DNA of 64,000 bases from Pedosphaera sp. (GCA_028293285.1 JAQGPC010000279.1:1-64000), one strand, 5' to 3'. Shown: positions 7,494 through 15,542, numbered from the stretch's first letter. Made by a program: numbers and translations. Notes: a model not told the origin generated them from the letters alone.

Positions 7494-8885
7494 ATGAATA
7501 ACGACGAAGGCAGCACGGGCCAAAATGGCCAGAACGATTGGAACCGGCGGGAATTTATCAAGGGCGCATCTTCTTTCGGCGCATTGATGGTGCTTATGGG
7601 CGGAGTACCGCTCCAAGCCGAGGACAAAACCAATGCGGCACCAGCAACAGCTTACAGCACGGTTGGCGCGCCATTAAATTGCGCGTTAATCGGTTGCGGG
7701 ATTTGGGGTCGCGAAGTGTTGCAGACACTGGCTTTGTTGCCGAATGCGCCGGTCGTGGCGGTATGCGATACGTACGAGCCATTCTTGCGTCGCGCGAAGG
7801 AAGCCGCGCCCAAGGCACAGACCTACACCGATTATAAAAAGCTGCTGGAACAAAAGGATGTGCAGGGCGTGATTGTCGCAACGCCATCCTACCTGCACCG
7901 CGAAATCGTGGAAGCGGCCTTGAAGGCGGGGAAGCATGTTTATTGCGAAGCGCCGCTGGCAACGACAGTGGAAGATGCACAGGCGATTGCCAAAGCTGCG
8001 AAAGCAGCGGTGAAATTGAATTTTCAATCAGGTTTGCAAATGCGGTCAGATCCGCAACGTCATTTCCTGTTGCAGTTCGTTCGTAGCGGCGCGATGGGCC
8101 GGACAATCATGGCGCGTTCCCAATGGCACAAGAAGGAAAGCTGGCGGCGGACGTCGCCGAATGCGCAGCGGGAAACGGAAATCAATTGGCGTTTGCGCAA
8201 AGACCAGTCCATTGGCTTGGTGGGCGAGATTGGGATTCATCAATTGGATTTGATCAGTTGGTTCATCGGCGGACAACCGACGGCGGTGGGTGGCTTCGGC
8301 GGCATCTTGCAGTGGAATGATGGACGCGACGTGGCCGATACCATTCAGACAGTTTTCGAATTTCCAAGCGGAGTGAATCTTTCGTACGATTGCACATTGG
8401 CGAATTCGTTCGACGCAGATTACGACATGATTTACGGGACCGACGCAGCGGTAATGATGCGCGGGAACAAGGCGTGGATGTTCAAGGAAGCGGACTCCCC
8501 GTTGCTTGGCTGGGAAGTGTACGCGCGCAAGGACCAATTTTACCAGGAGACGGGCATCGCGCTGGTGGCTAATGCGACCAAGCTGGTGGCGCTGCAAAAC
8601 AAGGCGACGGAGGTGGTGCCGTTTTCTGAAACCGCACTGCATTACGCGCTCGAAGCCTTCGTCAAGAACAGCAACGTGGTGACGACCGGTGTGGAGGATT
8701 TTGTTTCGAACTACGGTGATAGCACCGATGGGTTGCGGGAACATCTGGCGGGCCTTTCCAAGAGCCGGTTGCCCGCAGCGGGGTATCGCGAAGGCTTTGC
8801 CGCAACGGTCAGCGTCATCAAGGCGAACGAAGCCATCAGCAAAGGCCAGAAGGTTTCCATGCAAAAGGAATGGTTTGAGATTTAG
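7494..8885 (+). CDS. Tat-exported Gfo/Idh/MocA family oxidoreductase, CEAP variant
   Basis: A twin-arginine motif (NRREFIKG, residues 17-24) followed by a hydrophobic stretch marks Tat export, expected for an enzyme that folds with NAD(P) before export. The Rossmann motif GCGIWG lies at 67-72. The usual EKP motif is replaced by CEAPLA (151-156), so the Lys normally involved in nucleotide binding and catalysis is absent. GEIGIHQLDLISWFI carries the conserved His/Asp region of the C-terminal domain. Family members oxidise or reduce sugars and glycosides. Position between the ThuA-DUF1080 protein and YceI suggests periplasmic sugar-derivative metabolism; the substrate is unknown. A 45-base gap separates it from yceI. 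Confidence 0.87.
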   Translation: MNNDEGSTGQNGQNDWNRREFIKGASSFGALMVLMGGVPLQAEDKTNAAPATAYSTVGAPLNCALIGCGIWGREVLQTLALLPNAPVVAVCDTYEPFLRRAKEAAPKAQTYTDYKKLLEQKDVQGVIVATPSYLHREIVEAALKAGKHVYCEAPLATTVEDAQAIAKAAKAAVKLNFQSGLQMRSDPQRHFLLQFVRSGAMGRTIMARSQWHKKESWRRTSPNAQRETEINWRLRKDQSIGLVGEIGIHQLDLISWFIGGQPTAVGGFGGILQWNDGRDVADTIQTVFEFPSGVNLSYDCTLANSFDADYDMIYGTDAAVMMRGNKAWMFKEADSPLLGWEVYARKDQFYQETGIALVANATKLVALQNKATEVVPFSETALHYALEAFVKNSNVVTTGVEDFVSNYGDSTDGLREHLAGLSKSRLPAAGYREGFAATVSVIKANEAISKGQKVSMQKEWFEI

Positions 8886-8930
8886 TCCGCTAAATTTGTA
8901 AGAATATTCAACGCCCAATCAACAGCTTTT

Positions 8931-9614
8931 ATGATGAATACTGCTTTTAAGAATTCGGTCTTTGGCGCGCGCACGGTGGCGGCTCTTGCCGGTGTCGTGA
9001 TGCTCGCAGCTTCCGCGCGCGCGGAGGAATGGGTGCGTTATGATGCGCGTCCTGGCAGCAAGGTGAAGATCGAAGGAACCTCGACGATCCATGATTGGAC
9101 CATGGAAGGGCAGATCATCGGCGGCTATATGGAATTGCCCAAAGGTGTGGTGCTCGACCCTTCACAGGCGGCGGTGGCGGGAACCAAGGACGGCAAGCTG
9201 GAGGCGCACGTCGAGAGTTCGGTTCCGGTGCGTTCGGTGAAGAGCGGCAAAAAAGGCATGGACGAAGTGATGCAGCAGGCGATGAATGCGGACAAGCATC
9301 CGAAGATCCAATATCATTTGACGGAGATGACCTTGAAGGAACCGCATGCGGCGGGCACGCCATTGCAATTTGATACCAAGGGCGAGTTGGCCGTGAACGG
9401 GGTTACCAATAAAATTTCAATGCCGGTGACGGTGGAGAGCGTCGATAAAACCAAGTTGAAGGTAATTGGCGCAACCCCGCTTAAAATGACGGATTATAAA
9501 GTCACGCCGCCCGCACCGTCGTTGGGGTTGGGATTAATCAAGACCGGCGATGAAGTGAAAATTTCCTTTGAGTGGCTGGTGGCAATGCCGGAAAAGAGCG
9601 CGGACGCGAAGTAA
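8931..9614 (+). CDS. YceI family periplasmic protein
   Basis: The 227-residue protein has a signal peptide (ending AASARAEE) and the YceI pattern. The first strand contains SKVKIEGTSTIHDWT (family: S.v.F...H..v), SGKKGMDEVMQQAMNADKHPKI matches the segment usually read as MDxxMrexLda.kyP.I, and GELAVNGVTNKISMPV matches G.LTl.G.t.pv. YceI proteins are lipocalin-like beta-barrels that bind polyisoprenoids or other amphiphiles in the periplasm. It follows the oxidoreductase by 45 bases and may share its transcript. It converges on the receiver gene through a shared hairpin at 9623-9644. Confidence 0.85.
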   Translation: MMNTAFKNSVFGARTVAALAGVVMLAASARAEEWVRYDARPGSKVKIEGTSTIHDWTMEGQIIGGYMELPKGVVLDPSQAAVAGTKDGKLEAHVESSVPVRSVKSGKKGMDEVMQQAMNADKHPKIQYHLTEMTLKEPHAAGTPLQFDTKGELAVNGVTNKISMPVTVESVDKTKLKVIGATPLKMTDYKVTPPAPSLGLGLIKTGDEVKISFEWLVAMPEKSADAK

Positions 9615-9622
9615 GAAAACCG

Positions 9623-9644
9623 AACTCAGGCATAAGCCTGGGTT
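9623..9644 (-). terminator. Bidirectional hairpin between yceI and receiver gene
   Basis: AACTCAGGC pairs with GCCTGGGTT (9 bp including one G-T pair) around an ATAA loop. Read on the minus strand it is followed by CGGTTTTCTTAC, a modest U-rich tail. The stop codon of the receiver gene lies inside the stem. Confidence 0.5.
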
Positions 9645-10117
9645 GTATGACCGGCACGCGTGCTGGGCGTATCCGTCAGGGCAGCTTGGAGCAGATGATC
9701 TTCGAGCGCCAGCAGCAGGGTCAGGCGATCGTCGTTTGTGCGAGGTTTTACCTGGAAAAGATCAGCGCCCAAATCCAGCGCGCGTTTGATGTGCTCTGAG
9801 TGCATCGAGTCGGTCAGCACGACAACGGTGAGTTTCGGAAATGATTGTTCCTTAAGCCATTTCAAAACTTCAAAGCCATCCTTGTTCGGCATTTTCAAAT
9901 CGAGCAATAGCAGGTCGGGGAGGGGAAACTTATGGCGGTCTCCAAATTCGGCGCAGCCTTCCAAATAAGAAATTACTTCAGCGCCATGAGAAACTTCGCC
10001 AACAATTTGCAGGCGACCGGCGCGACGGATGGTATTTCGCAGGAGGAAGCGATCATCGGCTGAGTCATCAGCGATCAGCACATAAAAGGCCTTTTTAGCG
10101 GATTTGCTCATGGCCAT
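9626..10117 (-). CDS. Single-domain response regulator (Rcp1-like receiver)
   Basis: From the ATG at 10117 (MAMSKSAKKAFYVLIADDSA) the product is a receiver domain only. It has the acidic pair (ADDSADD), the phospho-acceptor Asp in LLLLDLKMPNKDG, the conserved Ser/Thr position in VVLTDS, and the Lys in FQVKPR. The size (163 aa) and the ADDS..D..LL start resemble Rcp1-type regulators that pass phosphate to or from a bacteriophytochrome or hybrid kinase. No output domain and no kinase gene is adjacent, so it is an orphan here. The tail (TDTPSTRAGHTTQAYA) is not part of the fold. The track start at 10186 looks too early. Confidence 0.85.
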   Translation of the reverse strand: MAMSKSAKKAFYVLIADDSADDRFLLRNTIRRAGRLQIVGEVSHGAEVISYLEGCAEFGDRHKFPLPDLLLLDLKMPNKDGFEVLKWLKEQSFPKLTVVVLTDSMHSEHIKRALDLGADLFQVKPRTNDDRLTLLLALEDHLLQAALTDTPSTRAGHTTQAYA

Positions 10118-10327
10118 CGAACGGTTGTGATGGTTTCGCGATGAAGGTCGCGATTTAAAACCATCACTGGTAATAAGATGAACCAAAATGGTAAATTAGA
10201 CAAATTTAATTTGTCTGACAGGGCAATCGGCGAAATTTTGTGGCGTTGCTGCGGGAGCTTGGCCCTCCGAAAAAGATTGGTAGAGCGCGTCTGTCCCAGC
10301 GCGCCGTGCGTTGTTGCGTCCGAAGGT

Positions 10328-10519
10328 TTAATCGACGGTGAAGATTTCTTCGATGGGGCGCTTGAAGAGTTTGGCGATCTTGAAAGCCAGTGGCAGGCTG
10401 GGATCATATTTCTCCGTTTCGATGGCGTTCACGGTTTGCCGCGAGACGCCGAGTTTATCGGCCAGATCGGCCTGCGACCATTCCTTGGCGGTCCGCAATT
10501 CGCGCAGTTGATTTTTCAT
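10328..10519 (-). CDS. Small XRE-family HTH regulator
   Basis: This 63-residue protein is almost only a helix-turn-helix: QLRELRTAKEWSQADLADK, then LGVSRQTVNAIETEKYDPS, then LAFKIAKLFKRPIEEIF. It matches the short XRE regulators found next to membrane-protein genes in many bacteria. Its ATG (10519) overlaps the stop of the upstream membrane-protein gene as ATGA, indicating translational coupling. It is the obvious candidate to bind the 38-bp palindrome at 10998-11035 that covers the promoter of the pair. The track ORF start at 10645 is in the membrane gene's shadow. Confidence 0.88.
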   Translation of the reverse strand: MKNQLRELRTAKEWSQADLADKLGVSRQTVNAIETEKYDPSLPLAFKIAKLFKRPIEEIFTVD

Positions 10520-10989
10520 TGGTAGCGACGATTGAAATGGGCGTAGCCGAGAAAGTAAAAAAATGTGACCTGCGACAGTATCAGCCACAGGTCGGCGGGG
10601 TTTAAGCCGAGATGCAGATGGGTGATTTGGTAAATGGATTGCCAAACGCCGGTTTTATCCAGCGTCTGCCAGGCGGTGACCGCGAAGAAAGTCGCGATGG
10701 TGGCAAAGAGACATGCGGCAACGGTTATCCGGCGATGCAACTCGTCCATGCCGCCAATCCAGCGCCTCACGCTACGAATCCAAAATAAAATGGCGAGGAA
10801 CGGGGCTAGGGCGACAACCGCCCGCAGGGTGGCGGGCCATTGGCTTATTTGATGAGGAAAAAACACATCACTGAGGGCCGAAAGGACCAACGCCACGAAC
10901 ATCCAACGATTCACAGTGAAATCAGTGCGAAAGGAATAATCCTTTTTCCCGAGCCAGATTTCATCAGGAACATTCAATTTATCATTCAT
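10516..10989 (-). CDS. Four-helix membrane protein paired with XRE regulator
   Basis: From the ATG at 10989 (MNDKLNVPDEIWLGKKDYSF) the protein has 157 residues and four hydrophobic segments: VNRWMFVALVLSAL, LRAVVALAPFLAILFWI, ITVAACLFATIATFFAVTAW, and PADLWLILSQVTFFYFLGYA. A conserved-looking GGMDELHRR loop lies between segments 2 and 3; membrane proteins with a MDEL/Q-RR loop often precede small XRE regulators. I do not know their function. The nine-codon extension in the track would start inside the predicted promoter, so the start at 10989 is preferred. It overlaps the regulator gene by 4 bases. Confidence 0.78.
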   Translation of the reverse strand: MNDKLNVPDEIWLGKKDYSFRTDFTVNRWMFVALVLSALSDVFFPHQISQWPATLRAVVALAPFLAILFWIRSVRRWIGGMDELHRRITVAACLFATIATFFAVTAWQTLDKTGVWQSIYQITHLHLGLNPADLWLILSQVTFFYFLGYAHFNRRYQ

Positions 10990-10995
10990 GTAAGC

Positions 10996-11023
10996 AGTGT
11001 AAAGCATGCTTGTCATATGTCAA
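10996..11023 (-). promoter_or_regulatory. Promoter of the membrane protein/XRE pair
   Basis: On the minus strand TTGACA (11018-11023) and TACACT (10996-11001) are separated by 16 bases. The predicted transcription start falls about 7 bases further, at or next to the ATG at 10989, so the mRNA could be leaderless. Confidence 0.65.
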
Positions 11024-11035
11024 GCATGCTTTACA
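10998..11035. promoter_or_regulatory. 38-bp palindromic operator (two AAGCATGCTT sites)
   Basis: The two arms, each 15 bases (TGTAAAGCATGCTTG and its exact complement), are separated by 8 bases that are themselves nearly palindromic around CATATG. Each arm also contains the 10-bp palindrome AAGCATGCTT, so two identical dimer sites lie 20 bp apart centre to centre, two helical turns. The element covers both the -35 and -10 boxes. It is very likely the autoregulatory operator of the neighbouring XRE protein. Confidence 0.75.
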
Positions 11036-11166
11036 TATTATTTCAGGCAAGGCGGGCGTGTTTTTGTTTCCCTGCAGGCGTAGGATAATTTCCGACAATA
11101 CAAAATGATATAAACTGCAATACTGATTCAAAGCGATCCTTAGGTGAGGGTTGTTTTCTACGTGAT

Positions 11167-11197
11167 GGGCCAGTCTCAGCAATGGGGCTGGCCTTTT
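11167..11197 (+). terminator. Terminator-like hairpin upstream of 11282 gene
   Basis: GGCCAG pairs with CTGGCC (extended by G-T pairs TCTC/GGGG) around AGCAAT, followed by TTTTCTC. No plus-strand gene ends close before it, so its role is unclear. Confidence 0.35.
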
Positions 11198-11281
11198 CTC
11201 CTCAACCCGATAAGCTGAATTTATGAAAAAGGATAGGCAGCATAAAGCTCCGCCCATTATCTGTCAGGCTGTTTCGACCTC

Positions 11282-11647
11282 ATGAAAGTTGAATGCAGGA
11301 AAATCATTAATGAGTTGGCCCACGATGAACCGCCAACGGCAAATAAAGAGCGACTGACCGTCGGCAAATCTTACGATGTGCTTGAAGTAGCTTTTGATCA
11401 CCGCGTCAGCATGTGCTGGTACCGTATTGAGTGTGATGATGGGAAGCCGTGGTTGATTTTATCGACCCAGTTCCAGATTGTTTCCAATAAGATTCCTCCG
11501 AACTGGATTGTCAGTCAGTATGACGGTGGGATCGCATTTTCTCCGGCAAGCTGGTTACCACCACGGGAATTTTGGGAAAAACTGTTTGCAGGTGATACGG
11601 CGACACGGAAGACTTATGAGGAAGAGAAACAGAAAATGGCCACCTAA
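11282..11647 (+). CDS. Hypothetical protein (121 aa)
   Basis: The protein is soluble and of mixed charge, without signal peptide or membrane segment. Its first half (ERLTVGKSYDVLEVAFDHRVSM followed by CWYRIECDDGKPWLILSTQFQIVS) reads like a small SH3-like beta-barrel: a TVGKxYxV start, a central strand with D-D-G, and a final strand. I recognise no named family. It starts with ATG just after the minus-strand regulatory region and is followed by about 140 bases before the DUF6504-like gene. Coding is supported by ordinary amino-acid composition and by the absence of an equally good overlapping frame. Confidence 0.6.
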   Translation: MKVECRKIINELAHDEPPTANKERLTVGKSYDVLEVAFDHRVSMCWYRIECDDGKPWLILSTQFQIVSNKIPPNWIVSQYDGGIAFSPASWLPPREFWEKLFAGDTATRKTYEEEKQKMAT

Positions 11648-11789
11648 CCATGCGCTACGCTCCGCGCTTCGATTGCAGCCACTTTGATTGGTGGCGAGGG
11701 TTGGCCATTAGCTGGTACAGGGGCCTGCGCTTGACAAATAATCTATTCGGATAAGTTTTTTAAGGAGAAGAAACAGGTCACGGGCAAGT

Positions 11790-12062
11790 GTGCCTGCCAT
11801 TTGCCTTCAGTGCTCCATGCAGTTAATCCCGGTTCAAGTTGAAAGTGAAGTGGTCGGGGAGACCGATCAAACTCCATGCCGCTTCTTTTGGGAAGGTCGG
11901 TGGATCGAAATCGATCAGGTTGAGGATCGCTGGTATCAGGGGCCAGGCAACCCGGAGTGGCCCATGGCCGACTACTTCAAGGTGATTGGTTCCGACTTGC
12001 GGGAATATCTACTCAAGCGCGATCTGGAAGCTGGCGATTGGTTCCTGCTCAAACGCTGGTGA
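11790..12062 (+). CDS. DUF6504-like small protein (90 aa)
   Basis: The 90-residue product contains a pattern like RFFWEGRWIEIDQVEDRWY, then MADYFKVIGSDLREYLLKR, ending DWFLLKRW. This resembles the DUF6504 family: a small beta domain with F.W.G..y.v..v...W, an internal yy.V, and an aromatic C-terminus. The start is uncertain; the first ~25 residues may be non-native, as AGTG-type starts downstream are possible. The last 118 bases of its coding region and 3' flank are repeated in damaged form at 15543-15660, directly after the NHL gene. Confidence 0.6.
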   Translation: MPAICLQCSMQLIPVQVESEVVGETDQTPCRFFWEGRWIEIDQVEDRWYQGPGNPEWPMADYFKVIGSDLREYLLKRDLEAGDWFLLKRW

Positions 12063-12068
12063 GCTGCC
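11951..12068 (+). repeat. Repeat R1, intact copy (3' end of DUF6504-like gene)
   Basis: This 118-base stretch aligns without gaps to 15543-15660, with about 15 mismatches by eye. In this copy the reading frame is intact. Confidence 0.8.
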
Positions 12069-12176
12069 AACTTTTTCCCGCATTCCTGTGGGCTGTCAAC
12101 TTGCTTTCATTCCAACAACGCGCTAGCATCTTTTTATTCGCGGAGACAATATGCTCAAATCAGTCAGCATTTTTTG

Positions 12177-14201
12177 ATGAAGCCCCTGATTTCCATCATC
12201 GCGATCTGGTTTTGGGCAGTGACAGTCTTCGCCACGCCTCCGGCGCTCGTTCCACTGCCGCAACAGATGCAGGTGCAGACGGGCACGTTCACACTTTGTC
12301 CGGCGCAATTGATACTGGGTGCGCCCGCACCGGCGGTGACTAAAATTCTCGTGGACGGGGCGTCGCGGGAAACGGGTGAATATCTCGCGGCGCAACTTTT
12401 TAGATCCACCGGCTACCGATTCCAAATCGCGACGAACTCCGGGGTCGCGCCAGTCGCGGAGGCGATTCTGCTCACGACAAACAGCGCCCTCGCCAGCCTT
12501 GGCGCGGAAGGGTACGAGCTGACCGTGGCGACCAACTCGGTCGTCATCCGTGCGCCAGCTTCGGCGGGAGTTTTTTACGGGGTGCAATCGCTTTTGCAAT
12601 TGCTGCCGCCCGAAATTTTTTCACCGCGCCCCGTTGTTGGCGTGCCGTGGACCATTCCGTGCGTTTATATCCAGGACGCGCCCCGCTTTCCCTGGCGCGG
12701 CTGGATGCTCGACAGCGTCCGCCATTTCTTCAACAAGGACGAGGTCAAACAATTCCTCGATGCGATGGCGCTCCACAAATTGAACATGTTTCACTGGCAT
12801 CTGGATGACGACGCGGGCTGGCGCATTGAAATTTTGAAATGGCCGTTGCTGACCCAGGTTGGCGCATGGCGGACCGACGTTAATTTCGGCCTCAATCCCC
12901 GCTCGAGCACAGCTTACGGCGATGATGGCCGTTACGGCGGTTTCTACACGCAGGCAGATATTCGCGAGATCGTGGCCTACGCGGCGCAACGGCATATCAC
13001 CATCGTGCCGGAGATCGAGATGCCTGGCCATTCGTCGGCGGCGCTTAGGGCATATCCGCAATTCGGGTGTGGTTGTACGACGTGCGCCCGCCCGCCCGGC
13101 AGTCTCGACATCACGAACTCCAATCCGGGAGGCGTGTTTTGCGCGGCGCGGCCGGAAACGATGGCATTTCTTCAGGACGTTCTGACGGAGGTGATCGATC
13201 TTTTTCCCGGCCCCTATGTTCACATTGGCGGAGACGAAGTGAGTTTTTATAACTGGCAACAGCATTCGCTCGATCAGCAGTTGATGAGTAGTCTCGGGAT
13301 TACTTCAATGCAGCAATACCAGGGCTATTTCACACAACAAATCGCAAATTGGATAAAGAGCCGGGGGCGCACGATGATCGGCTGGAGTGAAATCATGAAT
13401 GGCGGATTGGTCACGAACGCGGTGGTAATGGATTGGATAACCGGGTCAGGCAGCGCGCAACAGGCCGCGGCGAATCAACAATACGCCATCATGACCCCGA
13501 CATCGGCTTGCTACATCAACTTCGTCGAGAACCCCAGCATGACGTGGTCCAACGAACCGCCAAGCCAGAGCGGAACCGTGAAGCTGAGCACGGCCTACAA
13601 TTTTGAGCCGGTTCCGGCGAGCCTCCCGGCGGCATACACGAATTACATCCTTGGCGCGCAGGGGAATAGCTGGGGTGAATTCATTCCATCCAGGTTGAAC
13701 ATGGAGTTCAAAATGTTCCCGCGTTTGTGCGCGCTGGCTGAAGTGAACTGGACGTCGCCCGAATTGAAAGATTTCACGAACTTCACCAATCGCCTCGTGA
13801 TTCATAAACAACGGCTCACACAAATGGGCGTGAATTACAACCGGAGCATGGAGCCGCCGCAAATCGCTGCGTGGGCACAAACGCAAATCTCGACCAGCTA
13901 TTCTGTTCTCTCCTGGGACATTACCTCCAGCGTCACGACTGCCGGTGAAATTGACCTGAGTTTCTGCTGGAAAACGGGAGCGCATGGTCTGGATATCGCC
14001 TGGGCGGCGTTGTTGGAGAATGGAGTTGAGCTGGATCGCGACACACACGCCGGGTTTACCGGTGCCACGCCGGTCAAACCAGCGTACGTTTTGCGACTGC
14101 CCGCGCGCAAGCCAGGCGCAATTTACACCCTGCAAGCTTTTGTCGCGGGGCGGGGCGGCACAAATTCCAACGGCATCGTCTATCGCCCGAACTGGGATTG
14201 A
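12177..14201 (+). CDS. Secreted beta-N-acetylhexosaminidase, GH20
   Basis: The ATG at 12177 gives MKPLISIIAIWFWAVTVFAT, a signal peptide; the track adds a TTG codon. Residues ~20-150 are the GH20b-like N-terminal domain (ELTVATNSVVIRAPASAGVF). The catalytic TIM barrel follows from FPWRGWMLDSVRHF, with HKLNMFHWHLDDDAGWRIE, TIVPEIEMPGHSSA, and the Asp-Glu catalytic pair in YVHIGGDEVS (about residues 352-353). The C-terminal ~130 residues (after RMEPPQ-like segment) form a small beta domain. It removes terminal GlcNAc or GalNAc from glycans such as chitin or murein fragments. It is the first gene of a two-gene unit: the NHL gene begins one base after its stop. Visibly GC-richer than neighbours. 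Confidence 0.9.
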   Translation: MKPLISIIAIWFWAVTVFATPPALVPLPQQMQVQTGTFTLCPAQLILGAPAPAVTKILVDGASRETGEYLAAQLFRSTGYRFQIATNSGVAPVAEAILLTTNSALASLGAEGYELTVATNSVVIRAPASAGVFYGVQSLLQLLPPEIFSPRPVVGVPWTIPCVYIQDAPRFPWRGWMLDSVRHFFNKDEVKQFLDAMALHKLNMFHWHLDDDAGWRIEILKWPLLTQVGAWRTDVNFGLNPRSSTAYGDDGRYGGFYTQADIREIVAYAAQRHITIVPEIEMPGHSSAALRAYPQFGCGCTTCARPPGSLDITNSNPGGVFCAARPETMAFLQDVLTEVIDLFPGPYVHIGGDEVSFYNWQQHSLDQQLMSSLGITSMQQYQGYFTQQIANWIKSRGRTMIGWSEIMNGGLVTNAVVMDWITGSGSAQQAAANQQYAIMTPTSACYINFVENPSMTWSNEPPSQSGTVKLSTAYNFEPVPASLPAAYTNYILGAQGNSWGEFIPSRLNMEFKMFPRLCALAEVNWTSPELKDFTNFTNRLVIHKQRLTQMGVNYNRSMEPPQIAAWAQTQISTSYSVLSWDITSSVTTAGEIDLSFCWKTGAHGLDIAWAALLENGVELDRDTHAGFTGATPVKPAYVLRLPARKPGAIYTLQAFVAGRGGTNSNGIVYRPNWD

Positions 14202-14202
14202 A

Positions 14203-15489
14203 ATGATGAACACAATCTCATTTAAAAATTTGTTCGCTGGCGGCGTACTGCTGATATCGATGGCGATCGCGCACGCGCAGCCGCTCACGATTAACATGCT
14301 GGCCGGTCATGACGCGCCGGGGAGCAAAGACGGCCTCAGCAGCAGCGCGCGCTTCCGGCATCCGAACAGCATCGCGGCGGACAGTGCGGGTAATGTCTAT
14401 GTCGCCGACACGGAGAACAGCACGATTAGGAAAATCACGACGAACGGTTTCGTGAGCACGTTTGCGGGGAGCGCCGGAAACTTTGGCAGCGCGAATGGTG
14501 TGGGAACGAACGCACGATTTTACGGTCCGCAGGGAATCGCCGTGGACGGCGCGGGTTTTCTCTACGTGGCGGACACCGCGAATGCGACGATTCGGAGAAT
14601 CACGCCTACTGGAGTCGTGGGCACGCTCGCAGGTTCAGCCGGAAATTTTAACAGCTTCGACGGCACGGGAACCAACGCGAACTTTTATCAGCCACAAAGT
14701 CTCGCGGTGGACAACACCGGCAATGTTTATGTCGCGGACACGTGGAATCACACGATTCGCAAAATCACACCGGCGGGAGCAGTCAGCACGCTGGCGGGAT
14801 TGGCCGGCAATGCCGGGAGCGCGGACGGCACGAACAGCAAGGCACGATTCAACCGGCCATCGGGAATCGCCGTGGATGGCGCGACCAATCTTTTCGTGGC
14901 GGATTTTGGCAATCACACTATTCGCAAGATCACGCCGGGTGGATTGGTCAGCACGATTGCCGGGCTGGCGGGTGTTTGGGGAAATGCCGACGGGACGAAC
15001 AGCGCCGCGCGGTTCTTTCAGCCGCAGGGGATTTTGGCCGACAACGCGGGCAACCTTTTCGTGGCGGATTCCGGCAACCAAACCATTCGGAAAATTTCCG
15101 CCAGCGGAACGAACCGGGTGGTGACCACGGTCGCCGGATTGCCGGGAAACGCGGGCAATGCCGACGGCACGGATGACGCCGCGCGGTTTTATTTCCCTGC
15201 CGGTGTCGCGCTGGATGGCGCGGGTTATTTCTACGTAGCCGATTTGGGCAACAACACCATTCGCACCGAGCGAATTGTGCCGCCGACGTTGCAGCTTACC
15301 CTGTCAGCGAATCAAATCATTTTCTCCTGGCCGGTGTCCGCCAGTGGCTTCGTGCTCGAAAGCGCACACAATCTGTCGCCCGGCGCGCAGTGGATTCCGC
15401 AAACCAATGGCGTGGTGATTTCGGGCGATCAATTTGTGGCTACCAACAGTCCGGCAAATGCCGCCGCGTTCTATCGATTGCATCGGTAG
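14203..15489 (+). CDS. Secreted NHL-repeat beta-propeller protein
   Basis: The start at 14203 (MMNTISFKNLFAGGVLLISM) gives a signal peptide ending AHAQ; the track start lies inside the GH20 gene. The protein is built of six or so repeats of ~58 residues, each with GIAVDGAGFLYVADT, then IRRITPTG and ARFYGPQ. This is the NHL pattern of a six-bladed beta-propeller. The last ~75 residues (LTLSANQIIFSWPVSASGFV ... FYRLHR) are a C-terminal domain also seen at the end of other Verrucomicrobial secreted proteins, including the 1406-residue protein at 40440. It probably binds a ligand or partner outside the cell. It is coupled to GH20. A diverged copy of its 3' end occurs at 18381-18465. Confidence 0.85.
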   Translation: MMNTISFKNLFAGGVLLISMAIAHAQPLTINMLAGHDAPGSKDGLSSSARFRHPNSIAADSAGNVYVADTENSTIRKITTNGFVSTFAGSAGNFGSANGVGTNARFYGPQGIAVDGAGFLYVADTANATIRRITPTGVVGTLAGSAGNFNSFDGTGTNANFYQPQSLAVDNTGNVYVADTWNHTIRKITPAGAVSTLAGLAGNAGSADGTNSKARFNRPSGIAVDGATNLFVADFGNHTIRKITPGGLVSTIAGLAGVWGNADGTNSAARFFQPQGILADNAGNLFVADSGNQTIRKISASGTNRVVTTVAGLPGNAGNADGTDDAARFYFPAGVALDGAGYFYVADLGNNTIRTERIVPPTLQLTLSANQIIFSWPVSASGFVLESAHNLSPGAQWIPQTNGVVISGDQFVATNSPANAAAFYRLHR

Positions 15490-15508
15490 TAAGATCGTTT
15501 AGTCCGTG
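15424..15508 (+). repeat. Repeat R2, intact copy (3' end of NHL gene)
   Basis: This 85-base stretch covers the last 21 codons, the stop and 19 bases of flank. It aligns without gaps to 18381-18465 with about 10 mismatches by eye, most at third codon positions. Confidence 0.8.
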
Positions 15509-15542
15509 CGGCGGTTGCAAGTGGCACTGGGTTGCCCGGCGA

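Noticed and set aside
9572-9799. Plus-strand ORFs across the yceI/receiver junction
   Set aside because: They are shadows of yceI and the receiver gene; the convergent arrangement with a shared hairpin explains the region.
11011-11041. Possible plus-strand promoter TTGTCA..TATTAT over the XRE operator
   Set aside because: Spacing (19) and match are poor and the next plus-strand gene starts 240 bases away; the palindrome itself creates such mirror matches.
12621-13265. Minus-strand 214-aa ORF inside GH20
   Set aside because: Arg/His-rich shadow of the GH20 frame, which carries catalytic motifs.
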